Assembly (NCBI RefSeq): GCF_016859285.1
Contig: NC_053418.1
Coordinates: forward strand, 18,935,329 to 18,999,328
Source of the DNA: Xiphias gladius
Taxonomy: Eukaryota; Chordata; Actinopteri; Istiophoriformes; Xiphiidae
DNA length: 64,000 bases
Reading direction: 5' to 3'
In this document: piece after piece, positions 14,433 through 30,124 of the stretch
Position numbering within the stretch: the first letter of the stretch is position 1
Layout: each line of letters starts with the position of its first letter
Translations under genes and position numbers: made by a program
The notes under the pieces: generated by a model
Told to the model about the DNA's origin: nothing
The model's input: the letters and a program-made list of their open reading frames with translations, nothing else
Database searches by the model: none

Positions 14433-14990
14433 CTGTGATGTGTCCAGGAAAACGCTCTTTCTGAACTTCCCTCGCCGTATCTCCATTTCAAGGGCAGAGC
14501 CTCGGGCAACGGTGGCTCTCGCCGTTTGATTTCGGCAAAACATCGTCTCTTGTTTTTTCTGGCAATTTCACAGACGGACCTGTGCAGAGTGTATTAACTG
14601 AACTTCGGGTCGGGACAAAAGGCAGGAACCGCTTCAAAAACTGCCGAGCAGCCAAGCGCAGGTCCAGGTGGCACTAAACGGCCCCACCGGCGAAAACTCC
14701 CAAGAGATCTCGGCAAACCCACCCCCCCCCCCTGTACGTTTCCTCTTTTGAAGCAAGTCCACTAGCAGGAAAAAAAAAAACAAAAAACCTACAGACTTAC
14801 GGAGTCTTCTTTCAAAGCCGACTTTCACTTTTGCAAAACCACTGCCCGGTGTGCGTCCGACAGTGACACGATGACACCCCATACAGCGCTGTTGAGACCG
14901 AACTTTGCCCTGTCCTGTATCCGGAGACCTCTACCGGCGATGGATGGTGTGTACTCTGCAGAGACTTACTAGTGCAAAGTCTCGGTTTCC
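14150..14990. promoter_or_regulatory. CpG-enriched region, likely promoter of the orphan gene
   Basis: CpG dinucleotides are visibly denser here than in the flanks, for example around 14150-14250, 14395-14540 and 14570-14700. The region covers the candidate first exon at 14433-14543 and the sequence upstream of it on the minus strand. No TATA box was recognised. The promoter role is inferred from composition and exon position. Confidence 0.4.
14433..14543 (-). CDS. Probable first coding exon of an unidentified gene
   Basis: An ATG at 14543 (minus strand) opens 37 codons that end exactly at CAG|GTAGAC, a good splice donor in phase 0 at 14433. The peptide starts MFCRNQTARATVARGSALEM and continues EIRRGKFRKSVFLDTSQ, basic and compositionally natural. 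The exon sits in the most CpG-rich stretch of the left half of the window (about 14150-14990), as expected of a vertebrate promoter and first exon. The 5' UTR would extend to the right and the gene would run leftward. I do not recognise the protein and could not identify exon 2 with confidence; the candidate at 10164 is phase-compatible. Translation past the donor runs into His/Thr-rich microsatellite-like sequence, which supports the splice site. Confidence 0.5.
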
Positions 14991-15050
14991 TGTCTAAGGC
15001 CTGTTTATGCAAGTCATTCAGCAGGGATGGATGAAGCATAAAAAACACAC

Positions 15051-15083
<33 letters not shown>
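15051..15083. repeat. (TG)n microsatellite, 33 bp
   Basis: TG dinucleotides with one GTGC interruption at the left end. Confidence 0.93.
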
Positions 15084-18000
15084 GCACCAACATTTGTAAC
15101 ATGTAACATGTCAATTTTATTAATTCTGGCATACAGCTTTCAAAATATACAAAATCCATCCAAAAATGTATTTGTGAGCAACTTTTATCCAAATTTATTT
15201 TTGAGGCTGTGTTATATTTCAAGGTTCATACTTCAAATTAGTGTCACAGGCATTTTTGACTGCTTTTCCTGTCATGTCTGTGTTTTGCCCCAATACAAGA
15301 CCTGTAGTGATTGATAATGTTTGGCCAGGCGATGTGCTTCTGAATGATGAATCCACCAGTGGGTCCGCTGGGTTGATTATGTTAATAGCACATGGTTTCT
15401 CTAGCCTCTTGCATAAGTAAGATACCAGATAAAACAATTCCTTGACCTGAAAGGACCATGGTCTGTTAAATGTACAGTATGTTTCAGGTAATACTTATTT
15501 ACTACCCTTACGCCTTTGAGAATTCTCATTTCTTTAAAGCCAATAATGCAGCCTACATAGGGAGTTATAAAGTGGGGAGTATTGACTTTGCCTTCAGGGT
15601 GTAACATTTTATTTACGAGCATCTGCAGCAGAGCGTGAAGATCCAGCAGGATTGTGAATCACAATCTGTGGCGGCACCAGGACTTTACTGGACATGCTGT
15701 GAGTGGAATTCGTAAAGGTCAGAAGGTCATCGAGGATCAGTCTCACCAAGGCAGAGGTTACATCCACATAGACAGTGACAAATGTGTGCTGGGAAGTCCC
15801 AGCCTCATGACACAAGGTGATACTGCAAAGCCGCTTAGTCCAGCCCATAAGAAAGCACATTTTATCCCGATAAAGGGACTCACATCTAACTGAGGACCCT
15901 TAGAGTTATGAACTGTCCACCAACCGTCATGGCAGGTGTGTGTTTGGCTGTTCTGTAGGTTTCCAGTAAGCAACGTACCAGATGTTCCCACACAACACTG
16001 TACCGATTTAAAGTGGTGGAAGAAGTGCTCAGATCTTTTAAGTAACGAAGTAAGTAAGTACAAAGTAATCAAATAAATGTAGAAGAGTACAAAGTACATT
16101 ATTTGGCTCTGAATTGTAGTGGAGTAGGAGTATACACTAGCAGAAAATAGAAATACTCAAGTAAAGTACGTGTACCACAAATTTGTACTTACGTACACTA
16201 CTTGAGTGAATGTACTTAGTTACTTTCCACAACTGCTGACTGAGACTTGATACTGTTGATCTTATCTGAATTGCTTCGATGTAAAAAAAAAATTTCCATT
16301 CTTCCACTTGTGAGCGATAACCTCGGGCAGTGTTGATACTACAAGAACTATTTGGTGGCAAGAAAGCCAGCATTCACCAAAGCTTCAGTTATCTATTTTC
16401 TGCACACTTGTGTGACTCCAACCCTGATCTACTGCATCAGCTGAAATTATCCAAATAAAGCATGAGACATCTAAAGGGAGAACGATCAGAAGTACCCCAA
16501 AAGCCATAAATAGGTTAAAAAGATGAAGAAGCCTACGTCAGGGTGTGTGCAATTGCGAGCTATTGTTCGCCGTGATTGCTACTATTTACTAAATAACTGA
16601 GTTAACTAACATTGGTTTGGCAATTAAGTCTGAAAACCCCCTTTCTGGCATCATAGTATCATTTTTGTGATGGTCAGCATGTTTTGTTCATTGTCTGAAT
16701 CATAAACAGCCTCGATACTGAAACCTGTTGTCTGTCAATCATAAAATGTAAATTTAGTCTGTTTGCAGACACTTCCAATGCCAGGTTTCAACATGATTAC
16801 TCAACAGTTTGATGCTCTGCCTACTGTAACACACAGTCTCACGTACACTTTAATCCAGTGATTTAGCACAGACGATGACTGTAGTTCTGCAATTAGTGTT
16901 TGGTGCTCGGCCTCTATGGAAAAAGGGAAAGGGGATTGTGCAGACCCTGTTGCTCTAATCTTCCCCCAAGACTCTTATTTAAAAGCAGGAAGTTTGTTGA
17001 TGTTGGGAACTTGAGTAAATAGCTGAAGGCGCTGTAACTCACACAGCAATGTGATCTCACTTGGATGTCTGTCTGTTTTCTAGAAGGGACTATGTGAAAT
17101 GCAGATTATGTTTACATGCCTCATGCTGCTCTGGTCAGTAGGGGGTAGACAGTCACAGAGGGGAGCAGTGCTTTCCCAAGCTAGGTCTGACCCCTTTTAA
17201 CTCCTCGCTGGGCTCCATCGAGCCCTTTGGGCAGCTCAGTTTGCTGCAGAGTCAGGCAAGCAATGAGCTTATGTGCAGGCTTTGCTGTGGCAGATTTTAA
17301 ACCCATCTGTGGGGAAAAGATAGGTCTGGTTTATCTCCCCTCGTTTACAGTGCATGTTCCATTTGTAAATCCCACAAACTACACATACTCCTGTTACCGT
17401 GCCTCTTTTCTCTCCTGTTTTCTCTCTTTTGCCCACTTACAAGCACACAAAGCAGGGAAAACAAAAGTGACTGCTACAGTGAGAATCAAATAAAGCAGTC
17501 GACACTGGCACAGTCGTAGTGGGCTGTAAAATGCCGACCATAGTCAGTACACAAACAAAGGGACCGCTCTTCACTCAGAAAGCAATGGCTGTGGAGCAGC
17601 TGGAGGAAGATCACATGGTTCGAAAAACAGGACACAATCGTGCTGCCGCATCCTACCACAAAACCCTGCTCTGTTTCTCTTACACACACACACAGTGTAT
17701 GATCAATTGCACACCAGTTTAGAACCAGAAGAGTGGGTCTCAGCAGGCAGCAAATCACCTGTATAGAAAATACGGGAAATCTGTTTGGCTTTTCTTTTCA
17801 TGAAATGAAAAGAAAGAGCTACAGGCTCAGCAGAATGACTGTGGTTGTTCCAACTGTAATTACATGTGGTTTTCTATATTCTAAATATAAACGTACAGTA
17901 TTTACAACCAGTGCCTTACTGTTCTTACATTATTAAACCTCGAACATTCCAGGTTCAGTTTTCAGGACGACTCAGGAATAATATCCAAATAAATATCTGC

Positions 18001-18816
18001 CATATAAAATTATGAAACATGACTATCTGTCGGTTCTGAAGGTCTCCGTGTTTTCTCATTGACAATTAAGGTTTGCAAGGTTGAGTTTGTCATGTATAAA
18101 AGACATTAGGACAAAATGTCTTTCAATGATCTTAATGTCTCAGTGATTTTGTTAGAGAATCAATCTTTATCTGCACAACCGGCCCGATGTGTCATACTGT
18201 CTGTAGCTGAAACCGTGACTACTATCAGCCTGAAATATGCACCCATCTGATGCGAGTTGAAAAACACTATGATTGATGCGATCTTACATTGGGTGGTGGA
18301 CGAGGGAACACCTCAGGGAAAACAGAGAGCTTGAACGCAGGGCATATACTGGAATGATACTCTGAATTAATTGTGTTGAAAACACCTGAGGGACTAAAGC
18401 ATGAAACAAGTCTGGCTGGCAATTAAAATCTTAACATGCCAAGAGACACAAGTGTAAGACAGACACACTGTTAGAAGTGGAGATTGTTCCTCTCTCTGGC
18501 AGTGAAGCTGTACAGGTTTAAACAGCAAGCTATCATGTATTCAAGCCGCATCTTCCTATAACGTGAAAAAATTATACTAGTCTGACTTCTACTGGACAAT
18601 ACTTGCCATTACAGTACCACATCATTGAGCCTGTCAAACACACATTTGCATAAATGATCTAAAGCAAACTCCCCCCTCTTTTGCTAATTAGTGAAATAAA
18701 TGAGAAAAATGTATTTATAATGAGTGAAAAAAGTGTCTGTAATTTCACCCATGTACTGTACGATAAATTTTCATTTTACAACATTGTGTCAAAGCAGTGT
18801 AATAAACAGTGTACAA
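15084..18816. other. Stretch without a recognised gene
   Basis: Only short ORFs without splice context or family resemblance. It contains the MITE-like repeat at 16005-16235. The right end approaches the 3' end of smn1. Confidence 0.6.
16005..16235. mobile_element. MITE-like element, deleted non-autonomous DNA transposon
   Basis: The left end reads AAAGTGGTGGAAGAAGTGCT followed by CAGATCTTTTAAGTAACGAA. The right end reads GTACTTAGTTACTTTCCACA followed by ACTG. The ends are imperfect inverted repeats built on GTGGTGGAA / TTTCCACAAC. The interior is rich in AAGTA, TACTT and AGTACAAAGTA motifs. I recall this layout from an abundant non-autonomous (hAT-like) repeat of teleost genomes, which is normally longer, so this copy appears internally deleted. 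Family name and boundaries are from memory. Confidence 0.6.
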
Positions 18817-18822
18817 TTTAAT
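18817..18822 (-). terminator. smn1: Possible smn1 poly(A) signal
   Basis: ATTAAA on the minus strand, about 177 nt past the smn1 stop codon. It is the nearest recognised signal variant downstream of the stop. No AATAAA was found on this strand in the same interval. Confidence 0.4.
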
Positions 18823-18998
18823 AAAAACAAAATACCAAGCCAGTTACCAGAGGTGCTCTGATTGCTTTTATGTAATCTATTTACAAAAAATACAAAACTC
18901 TTCTCCTTGAGCTCTGATGAATGCTCTGTTCACACCATGTACACTTCTTTTGTGACATTTCCTTTTGAAAACAAGGATGAAATCATGAGTTGATCATT

Positions 18999-22918
<3,920 letters not shown>

Positions 22919-23174
22919 TTGAAGTTGTGCAGATTTCACTGCTAAGTGTCAATTGCTAAACAACTAACGAGCAACGTGCGTCGGAAATAGTGACGTTTAG
23001 TAGTGTTGACGTACATTTGTTGCGACGCAGTGGTTGACTTGGCAACGGCACTGGCTAGTTGTCCACTTCTCCAAGACTTGTGAAAAGAACAGATTGTTGT
23101 TCATTGTTGTCGAAACTACTGTTATTTTCCTCGACCAGACAGCACCGGAGATCTGTATTCTCTGTGGTACGAAG
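22919..23174. promoter_or_regulatory. Bidirectional smn1 / hspb11 promoter
   Basis: Only 256 bp separate the start codons of two genes transcribed away from each other, so both 5' UTRs and both core promoters lie here. Two TGACGT motifs (CREB/ATF half-site plus G) occur at 22991-22996 and 23007-23012, 16 bp apart on the plus strand. A GGAA core of ETS type lies just left of the first. CpGs are more frequent than in the flanks and no TATA box is seen. CREB regulation is described for mammalian SMN promoters; its relevance here is inferred. Confidence 0.75.
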
Positions 23175-23266
23175 ATGACCGATTCCTGTCTAAGTTCTTT
23201 GGGTGCAAAGGTTGTCGTCGCTACATCCAGCGATGAGAGTCACCCACCAGAAAACATCATTGACGG
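23175..23266 (+). CDS. hspb11: hspb11 coding exon 1
   Basis: Thirty codons plus two bases, ending GACGG|GTGAGT. Encodes MTDSCLSSLGAKVVVATSSD followed by ESHPPENIID. Confidence 0.95.
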
Positions 23267-24798
23267 GTGAGTGTAGCTTCCTCTGAAATAATGGTTCCCT
23301 CAACCACGAGTCGCCACAGTGAACGTTAGGTGTTCGCTTCGTTCCATGCTCACTAACCCCGCCTGTTCAATGTTAACATTTAATGTTTGTTTGTCCCTTT
23401 CACACAGAAACACCAAAACGTTTTGGATGTCCACCGGGATGTTTCCTCAGGAGTTCATCATCCGCTTCGCTGAACCCACGAAACTTTCTGCTGTGACAGT
23501 GGACAGCTACAATGGTATGGAGGCTGTGATAGTATCATACATACTGTTACATTCAAATAAATTGAGAAATCAAGAAAAAAATTGCTGTCCTACGCCTTGA
23601 AATCCCCCATAACACATTGCTTGTGTCATTATCTCCAATAAATGAATTAATAAAAGTCTATTAAGATAAACTAAATAAGATAGTTTTCAAACTGTATACA
23701 GATATCAAATCTCCTGTTGTTAATAGTTAATCTCTGCCACACTGTCAACATAGTCAGTATAAAATTTTACATTATTACCAACCGGATCAAAATTAATATT
23801 CTAAAGTATGAAGAACCCTTTAACGGATTAAAACAATTTGAAAAGAGAATGACTTTTCATGTCTCTCAAATGGACAAAATCTAAACACAATGCAGTGAAT
23901 CTTCATTGAAAATAATTTACAACTCACATTCTAAATTTAAAGGAAAAATGATGATCAGCTGTCAGCTGCTATGATCGGCTGGCAACTCATTTCCATTGTA
24001 CTCTGCCTTCAGAATAGAGTCATATGCAGTCAAAGTCTATATTGCCAAATCTTTTGTTGAGATAAAGTCAAGACTAAGTTTTCTGAGAACTTTAAAGGTT
24101 TCATAGGTCAGCAGTGTTTGTAATCAGAAGTAAAGAGGCTCATATTTTATATTATGAACAGCTGCGATCACAGAAATACTTATTACATCTAATCCCCAAA
24201 GTCTGTGATTCATATATATATAAACGTGTTATTTACATGGTCAAAAATGAGTGATTGATTTGGAAGATACAAGTCTACAGCCATGCTACCACCACTGTGA
24301 GATAATATGTTTTTTTCCTGAAAAGAAAAAATTGTCTAGTTTGTGTTGTTTCAGTGTTTGGTTTCATTTATGGATATCTGTAAAGCTATGTTTTTTTTTC
24401 TTTTGCAGTCAAGAATCTAAAGATAGAAAAGAATACCTCACAAAATGCTTTTCAATTTGAGTCTGTCACAGAGAAAGGTAAGGGGGACATTCATCTACAG
24501 TATCTGTTTGCACGTTTGGTTTAAATGCCAAATAATTGGATTTGGGATTAACAATCTGAATGTTTCATAGAGTTTGAACATACAGATGGACATCTTCAGT
24601 CAAATGCTATTTCAGTAAGTTTAAATGAAAATATTATTATATAAAACATATGAATCCTTAGAATTAACAGGTAAAACAAATGCTTTTCTTTATTTTCTCT
24701 TTCAGCTAAATGGAAGCAGTGCAACACACCTTCGTTTTATCATCACTACAGGATATGATCACTTTGTTTCAGTGCACAGAGTCAGTGTACAAAACTGA
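23175..24798 (+). CDS. hspb11: Intraflagellar transport protein 25 (HSPB11), 5 coding exons
   Basis: IFT25 pairs with the small GTPase IFT27 in the IFT-B complex and supports export of Hedgehog components and BBSome cargo from cilia. Exons: 23175-23266, 23408-23514, 24409-24477, 24571-24614, 24706-24798. The joins run in phases 2, 1, 1 and 0 and give 134 residues (human 144). Strong matches to the human protein: LGAKVVVATSSDESHPPENI near the N-terminus, TFWMSTGMFPQEFIIRF, NLKIEKNTSQ, FEHTDGHLQSN, and THLRFIITTGYDHFVSVHRV near the end. The whole protein is one galactose-binding-like jelly-roll domain; despite its name it has no alpha-crystallin domain. The start at 23175 matches the short N-terminus of the family. 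The gene shares its promoter with smn1. Confidence 0.96.
23408..23514 (+). CDS. hspb11: hspb11 coding exon 2
   Basis: Follows TTTCACACAG| and ends AATG|GTATGG. Encodes the conserved TFWMSTGMFPQEFIIRF core and TVDSYN. Confidence 0.95.
24409..24477 (+). CDS. hspb11: hspb11 coding exon 3
   Basis: Follows a long T tract and TTTTGCAG|, and ends AAAG|GTAAGG. Encodes VKNLKIEKNTSQNAFQFESV then TEK. Confidence 0.94.
24571..24614 (+). CDS. hspb11: hspb11 coding exon 4
   Basis: Only 44 nt, between GTTTCATAG| and TCA|GTAAGT. Encodes EFEHTDGHLQSNAIS; human has VHTEGQLQNEEI here. Too short for ORF-based detection; it restores phase between exons 3 and 5. Confidence 0.9.
24706..24798 (+). CDS. hspb11: hspb11 coding exon 5 and stop
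   Basis: Follows TTTTCTCTTTCAG| and encodes LNGSSATHLRFIITTGYDHF then VSVHRVSVQN and TGA. The protein ends about ten residues earlier than human. Confidence 0.95.
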   Translation, partial: LNGSSATHLRFIITTGYDHFVSVHRVSVQN

Positions 24799-24816
24799 CA
24801 CACTTGATTATTGTGA

Positions 24817-24822
24817 ATTAAA
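24817..24822 (+). terminator. hspb11: Possible hspb11 proximal poly(A) signal
   Basis: ATTAAA 19 nt past the stop codon. A canonical AATAAA is at 25257-25262, about 460 nt past the stop, and may be the main site. Confidence 0.3.
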
Positions 24823-25256
24823 TCAAAATGAATTATTTTTTTATATATATGGCTCTATGGCATTATTTTATCATTGTAAATATGAGTAGATCTCATGATA
24901 TGCTTAGTCTGTTTTGATAATGGACACACACTGACATGGCAGTGGTAGTAGTAACTGGGAATCTGATAAGGATATTCCATGAATATGTGAGGTACATTGA
25001 TTTGGAAAAATCAATTAATGGATGTCTAAAAAAAATCCATTTATCTTCCTAATCTTCTCAGTGAAGTTTCAATTTCAGACAAAGCATATGGTCGAAAACT
25101 GTGATGCATTTTTAAATCTGACCTCTAGATCTGAAATTTGCTTCAACCAATTTTCAGCATTTGTGCCTTAATGTTATGAATTCACTTCTGGGCCTTTTTA
25201 TCCCACATTCAACTGCTCCTGCTAATTACACAAGCTGATAGTTGGCAAAGCTTTAG

Positions 25257-25262
25257 AATAAA
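25257..25262 (+). terminator. hspb11: Possible hspb11 distal poly(A) signal
   Basis: Canonical AATAAA in TTTAGAATAAAAG, 459 nt downstream of the hspb11 stop codon. Confidence 0.35.
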
Positions 25263-28033
25263 AGAGTTGGATTGTGATGAATGGTTAGAATTCTTACAAA
25301 GGAAGTTTCTCTCTGTGTGAGAGATAGAGTTAATTAACTAATTTTGAGTAGTGGGGGTTTAAATTGGCATCAGTGCAGCTCCCCCATGAGCAGATTTGAC
25401 ATCCCCATAGAAATGGGGAACCATGGGCAATGCAGCTGGGAGGTTGGGGAAACAGATGGTTTCCCAGCCAACCAGCGAGTCTATAAATACTGTGGGCCTA
25501 TTCACACAAGTACTCAAGCCACCTCCTGTACTTATATCCTCCATATACACACACACACATACACACACACTCAACATACAAGCACTGATTACAATCTACC
25601 TTCACTGCCATTTCAACTTGTCGGTAGCAAAGGGTTCAGCAGTGTGCGAGGACCCCTTGGGACTCCCTCCCCAATTACTTTGCTGACTGTGGAGGAGCTT
25701 TGAGATTTGCTGAGGCAGTTTGGTGTAGCTTGGTCCGCATGCAAGGCTCTGAATAAACCGATAAAAATATGAAATACATGCCTGAATAACTAGCCCCCAG
25801 ATATTTAAGAGCAACTAATTGCTTAGGGATATGGCTGGGATATAGCACATTTAAGTATGTGAGTGTGCAATGAGTAATGAGGGCAAGGTAGAAACTGATA
25901 CACTGTTATTGACTCATCTATTATTTACCAGTATGGAATATTTATTAAAACGTTAGAGGTGAGGGTCGAGGCATGAAATGAAGCGCAAACTCCCAATTCA
26001 TAGGAGATCCATGACTTATTTCTACCATAGTTCCAATTTATTACATTTGTTTGCTATGAATACTGTTTGTAATCAGAGGTTCCCCTTTTTTGTATGTTGA
26101 ACACGAGGTTTGCATATGTGCCTCCACATTACTAATGAATTCAGGCCCTTTTGTGCTCGACTGTCAGCCGATCAGGAGAATCACAGCAGGATATGAGTGC
26201 ATTATTATCATGTCACTGCAGGGCAGGGCTAAATTATCACCCAGTGTCTTCTTACGGCTGCCTAACTGCTGTCCAATCACACTGAGACATCGGCTGGACC
26301 ACAACTCTGTATGTTCAGCTGAGTCCATAAAAAGAGATACCAAATCATAATAATGCCAAAAAAAAAAAAAAAAAACTTAGTCGACAATGGTAGATTTAAT
26401 GAAAAAGATAAATATTGAAAGCTGTAATTTAATACATTAAAATACATTTTTTACAACTCGTCCGCTATTAAGGCATATTAGAAATGGCTAATGGATCTAT
26501 GTTTATTGTATACAATCTTATATGGTTATTCTGAGAAAGAAATCTCCTCACCCACCCAGCTCTGTTACTTTCTTTCATGTCAAACCAGCGACTTTGAATT
26601 AATTTTTATCTCTTCTGTGTGGTCCTCCTTTCATGTCAGTGACAGAGCCACACACACTGACAATGGGCCTTAATTTGATTTCAGTTTTGATTTGGTCCAA
26701 TCAGCTTAGTTATGACAGAAGCTGAGCTGGTAAGAGCTGCTGTGTGGAGAAGGGAACGCTATCAAAAGGCTGAAATTAGATGATTGAACGGGAGAAGAAA
26801 ACAATTTTCTCATTATTTTAGTCCAAGAGGAATTGAGAATGATAATGAGGAACTGACAAAGAGTGCAGTTGAAGACAACTTTGAATATATAACAACAACA
26901 TTCATATTTATTTCTTACTCTAAATCCAGCAGTTGCTTGTGAAGTTGTGTAAGTAACAAGAGTCTGAAAACCTTTTTTGTAAATCTAATACCTCTACAGA
27001 TTTATAGCTCCAGTGTATTGTCTTTTTTGGAGTAGTTTGCTTAATCAAAAGTATTCACCCACATACCTTTCAACAGGAGGTGCATTAAAAGACAGTTTTA
27101 GTAATCATAAGAAGCAAACATAATGCAGATTAGTCCCGTAATATATTTGTTGATATTTAAACATATAAACCCACTCACTTCACCTCTTTTGGCAGAGAAA
27201 ATCTCTGTGAATAATGTGTTCTGCTGGCATAGATGTAAAATTCACTTTTTTAAATTAACAGATTTTTAGAATACAGCACAGTAAATCAGAAATGGCGTTA
27301 GAAGGAGCAGCAACGCAAAGATGACAAATACATGCTGCTTCTCAAATCACGTGTTTGCACCCGAGCTTGTTTCTTGGTACTTCTTTCCAGTTCAGTCTTA
27401 TCACAGATAATTCCCTGAAGATTTCTTTGCCCAAGTTGTGCAAGTTGCTCTATGTTTGATTTTGTTCATTGAATTCCAATTCATTTTTTTGCCAGTACCA
27501 TAGCTGCAGCATCAACCATCCTTGGGCTTCTGTATTTGACCACTTTTCTTTGCCAAGGCCCAGGGTGAGGGCTGTAGAACACTTATCGTTCACTTGAGTT
27601 TGAGTGCCACTGGTTATAGCACCTCACCTTAGACTTCCACTTAGTCTGTCTGCCTCCAAATCTCTCCTGGCCTGCTGTGCTAATGTAATGTAATGGTTGG
27701 TAGCTGAGCATTCTGAAGCAGTCTCATTACGGAGATTGACACGCATTCTTGACCAGTGCAGTGTGTGCATATACTTCTGCCTGATAGTATAACGTGAGCC
27801 CTTTAATATTGAGTGGGCGTAGCGGTTAAACTTTTCTTCACAACCTACTTTGCCCTTGTGCGAAGTGGAATAGAAGAGCTACATGACCAAGGCTGATGGT
27901 AGGAAGGATTGTTTGTCGCCAAGTGGCGCAGTGCCAGTTTATTTTCACCAAGTTGAATGAACAATGTCGGGACAGCGACAGATATTACTGGGAGATAACG
28001 TTTTTTTACTTTGTTTTTCGCTTAAATATTTGC
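25263..28033. other. Intergenic stretch between hspb11 and lzts1
   Basis: The two genes are transcribed towards each other. No coding exon is supported; ORFs are short and unconserved in appearance. A short CA tract lies near 25546-25570 and poly-A at 26359-26376. Confidence 0.6.
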
Positions 28034-28039
28034 TTTTAT
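28034..28039 (-). terminator. lzts1: Possible lzts1 poly(A) signal
   Basis: AATAAA on the minus strand, about 1.34 kb past the lzts1 stop. This would imply a long 3' UTR covering 28.0-29.38 kb, where no other coding exon is visible. Another AATAAA lies at 27938-27943. Confidence 0.3.
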
Positions 28040-29377
28040 TGTATACTATCCAGCTCCCTTTAATCTCTCCCCCTCTAAACACAAACACCACAAAGTGAAA
28101 CCCAAAAATTTCCATTCGCCCTCTATATCTGTCAGAGGTGTTCTCTAGTATATACTGTACTGTAATGTTTGCATTTCTGTATCAGAAATGAACATAACAT
28201 TTTGACAATATAATAAACGTTCCCTTCTCTGCATAGTTCAGACATATAGTTTACTTAAACAAAGCACTCACTGTCCACGGATCCAAAGTTTGAATCCCTG
28301 CTTAAGTTTGTAAAAGGAGCCATAGTAAACTAATTTGGACAATTCGATTACAACTGTAAAACCACAGTCTGCCTGAACCACAATGAATCAGTCTCAGGAG
28401 TTAGTATTCATACAAAAGAAATATTTCATGTTCAGTGGAGTGATGGTTATTGTATGTGTAATATGGCACCTGACTAGACACTTGAAGTGGCAAAGCCTCA
28501 TGAGATTAATTTACTGATCACTGAAAAGTTTTTACAAGATCCAGAGAATGACAAAAACATACAGATGATCTAATGAAAATATATTAATTGCACTATTGTC
28601 TGTGTGCATTTAAACTTATATTTTCACAGTTGAATTGAATTTGAGGGTGAAAATACTTGACAGCTCAACATGATCATGTTTTAGAAGTGGAAAACATTTT
28701 TTCACAATGGTGTAGATATATCACATCATAAAACCTGTGTATTGTTTTGAAATGACTCATAAAATGGTTTAAAAATAATTTTCCATGCACAAACCCCTTA
28801 AGAATGGACAGTGTGGGAACATACAGTAAAATGGATACACAAGGCCAAGTAAATTAAATTTCAGGAACCCAGGCTCACAACAGATGATATATCACTATTT
28901 GAAGGGACTGCAGAGACAGATGTTCAACCACAATCATGCTTATCATGTGTTACCATCAGACATTAACCATGAAACAGATGAGTAAGCTATTGTCTAACCT
29001 GTATCAATTAACAACTACTAAATTGTGTTTAAATGACAAAATTGTGCATGATTAGAACGATGAGTGATCCTGTTAGACAACATGGTAAAAAAATAAGACA
29101 TAATCTCATTTGAACATTAAATAATTTAGCACTTACAAATGGTACCAGTGTCATCACAAAAAGCTAGGTATAATCTTACTGTTTTTTGTGCTGGCCTCAA
29201 AGCACACTAGATTATGCATATTCTATTAAATAACCCTCGTAAAACACTAATGAGCAGGGAATGAGCTCCAGTTGCTGTGATGTTGCATGTGACATTGAAA
29301 CACATAAATATCTGAGGTAAAATAACAGTCAAGTGACAGTATCACTTTTATCAAATGCATGTGAGTGAGTGCTCCAT

Positions 29378-29926
29378 TCAAATCTCTGTGGCAATAACGT
29401 CCTCATATGTTTGTAACCCTGAGCTGTAGGTCATGTCCATGCCTAACTCTGTCCGGCTCTCCAGTTCAGTGGTCAGCTCCTTCAAGATCCTCTCCAGGTC
29501 CTTGTTCTTCTTGTGCATCTGCAGGTAGTTCATCTGGAGCTGCTTCTGGTACTTGAGGACCCTGTCTTTCTCCTTGTTCCATGTCTGCCTCTCCTGCTCA
29601 AAGCTGTTGGCCAGCCTCTCTTGAGCATCCTTCTCCTCCCTGAGCTGTCGCCTCAGTCTCTCTATTTGTCTCTGGAGTGATTCTGTGTAGATGTGTTCCC
29701 TGTTCACCTCCCCCTGGCCGTGGGTGGGGGAATCTAAGCCTTGGCTTAGCCCTTCCAAGGCCTGAGTCTGGGCATTGGCCTCAAGTTGAAAACTGTGCTG
29801 CACCCTCTGCTCTTTGGCCGTGGCCAGATCCTGTTTCATTCCCTGAATGTCTTTCTCCAGTTTGCCCACTTTCTCTCTCAGCAAATCAGCCTCATTCTTC
29901 TTGCGCTGGAGTTCATTTTGGCAGAC
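29378..29926 (-). CDS. lzts1: lzts1 coding exon 8, coiled coil and PDZ ligand
   Basis: One hundred eighty-two codons and a stop after TTTTTAATTCAG|. Starts VCQNELQRKKNEADLLREKV, passes through WNKEKDRVLKYQKQLQMNYL and ends YEDVIATEI. The last four residues form a class I PDZ-binding motif. Confidence 0.96.
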   Translation of the reverse strand, partial: VCQNELQRKKNEADLLREKVGKLEKDIQGMKQDLATAKEQRVQHSFQLEANAQTQALEGLSQGLDSPTHGQGEVNREHIYTESLQRQIERLRRQLREEKDAQERLANSFEQERQTWNKEKDRVLKYQKQLQMNYLQMHKKNKDLERILKELTTELESRTELGMDMTYSSGLQTYEDVIATEI

Positions 29927-29993
29927 CTGAATTAAAAATAGAAAATATCCAGATATAGGCAGCAATTGAGAGGATTATTTTGACTAATCATTC

Positions 29994-30024
<31 letters not shown>

Positions 30025-30031
30025 CACACAC

Positions 30032-30124
<93 letters not shown>

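Noticed and set aside
14812..15222. 136-codon minus-strand ORF
   Set aside because: Crosses a TG microsatellite (poly-His/Thr run) and shows no conserved features.
27964..28098. 44-codon plus-strand ORF starting MSGQRQILLGD with a hydrophobic core
   Set aside because: Short, AT-rich and without support from splice sites or similarity.
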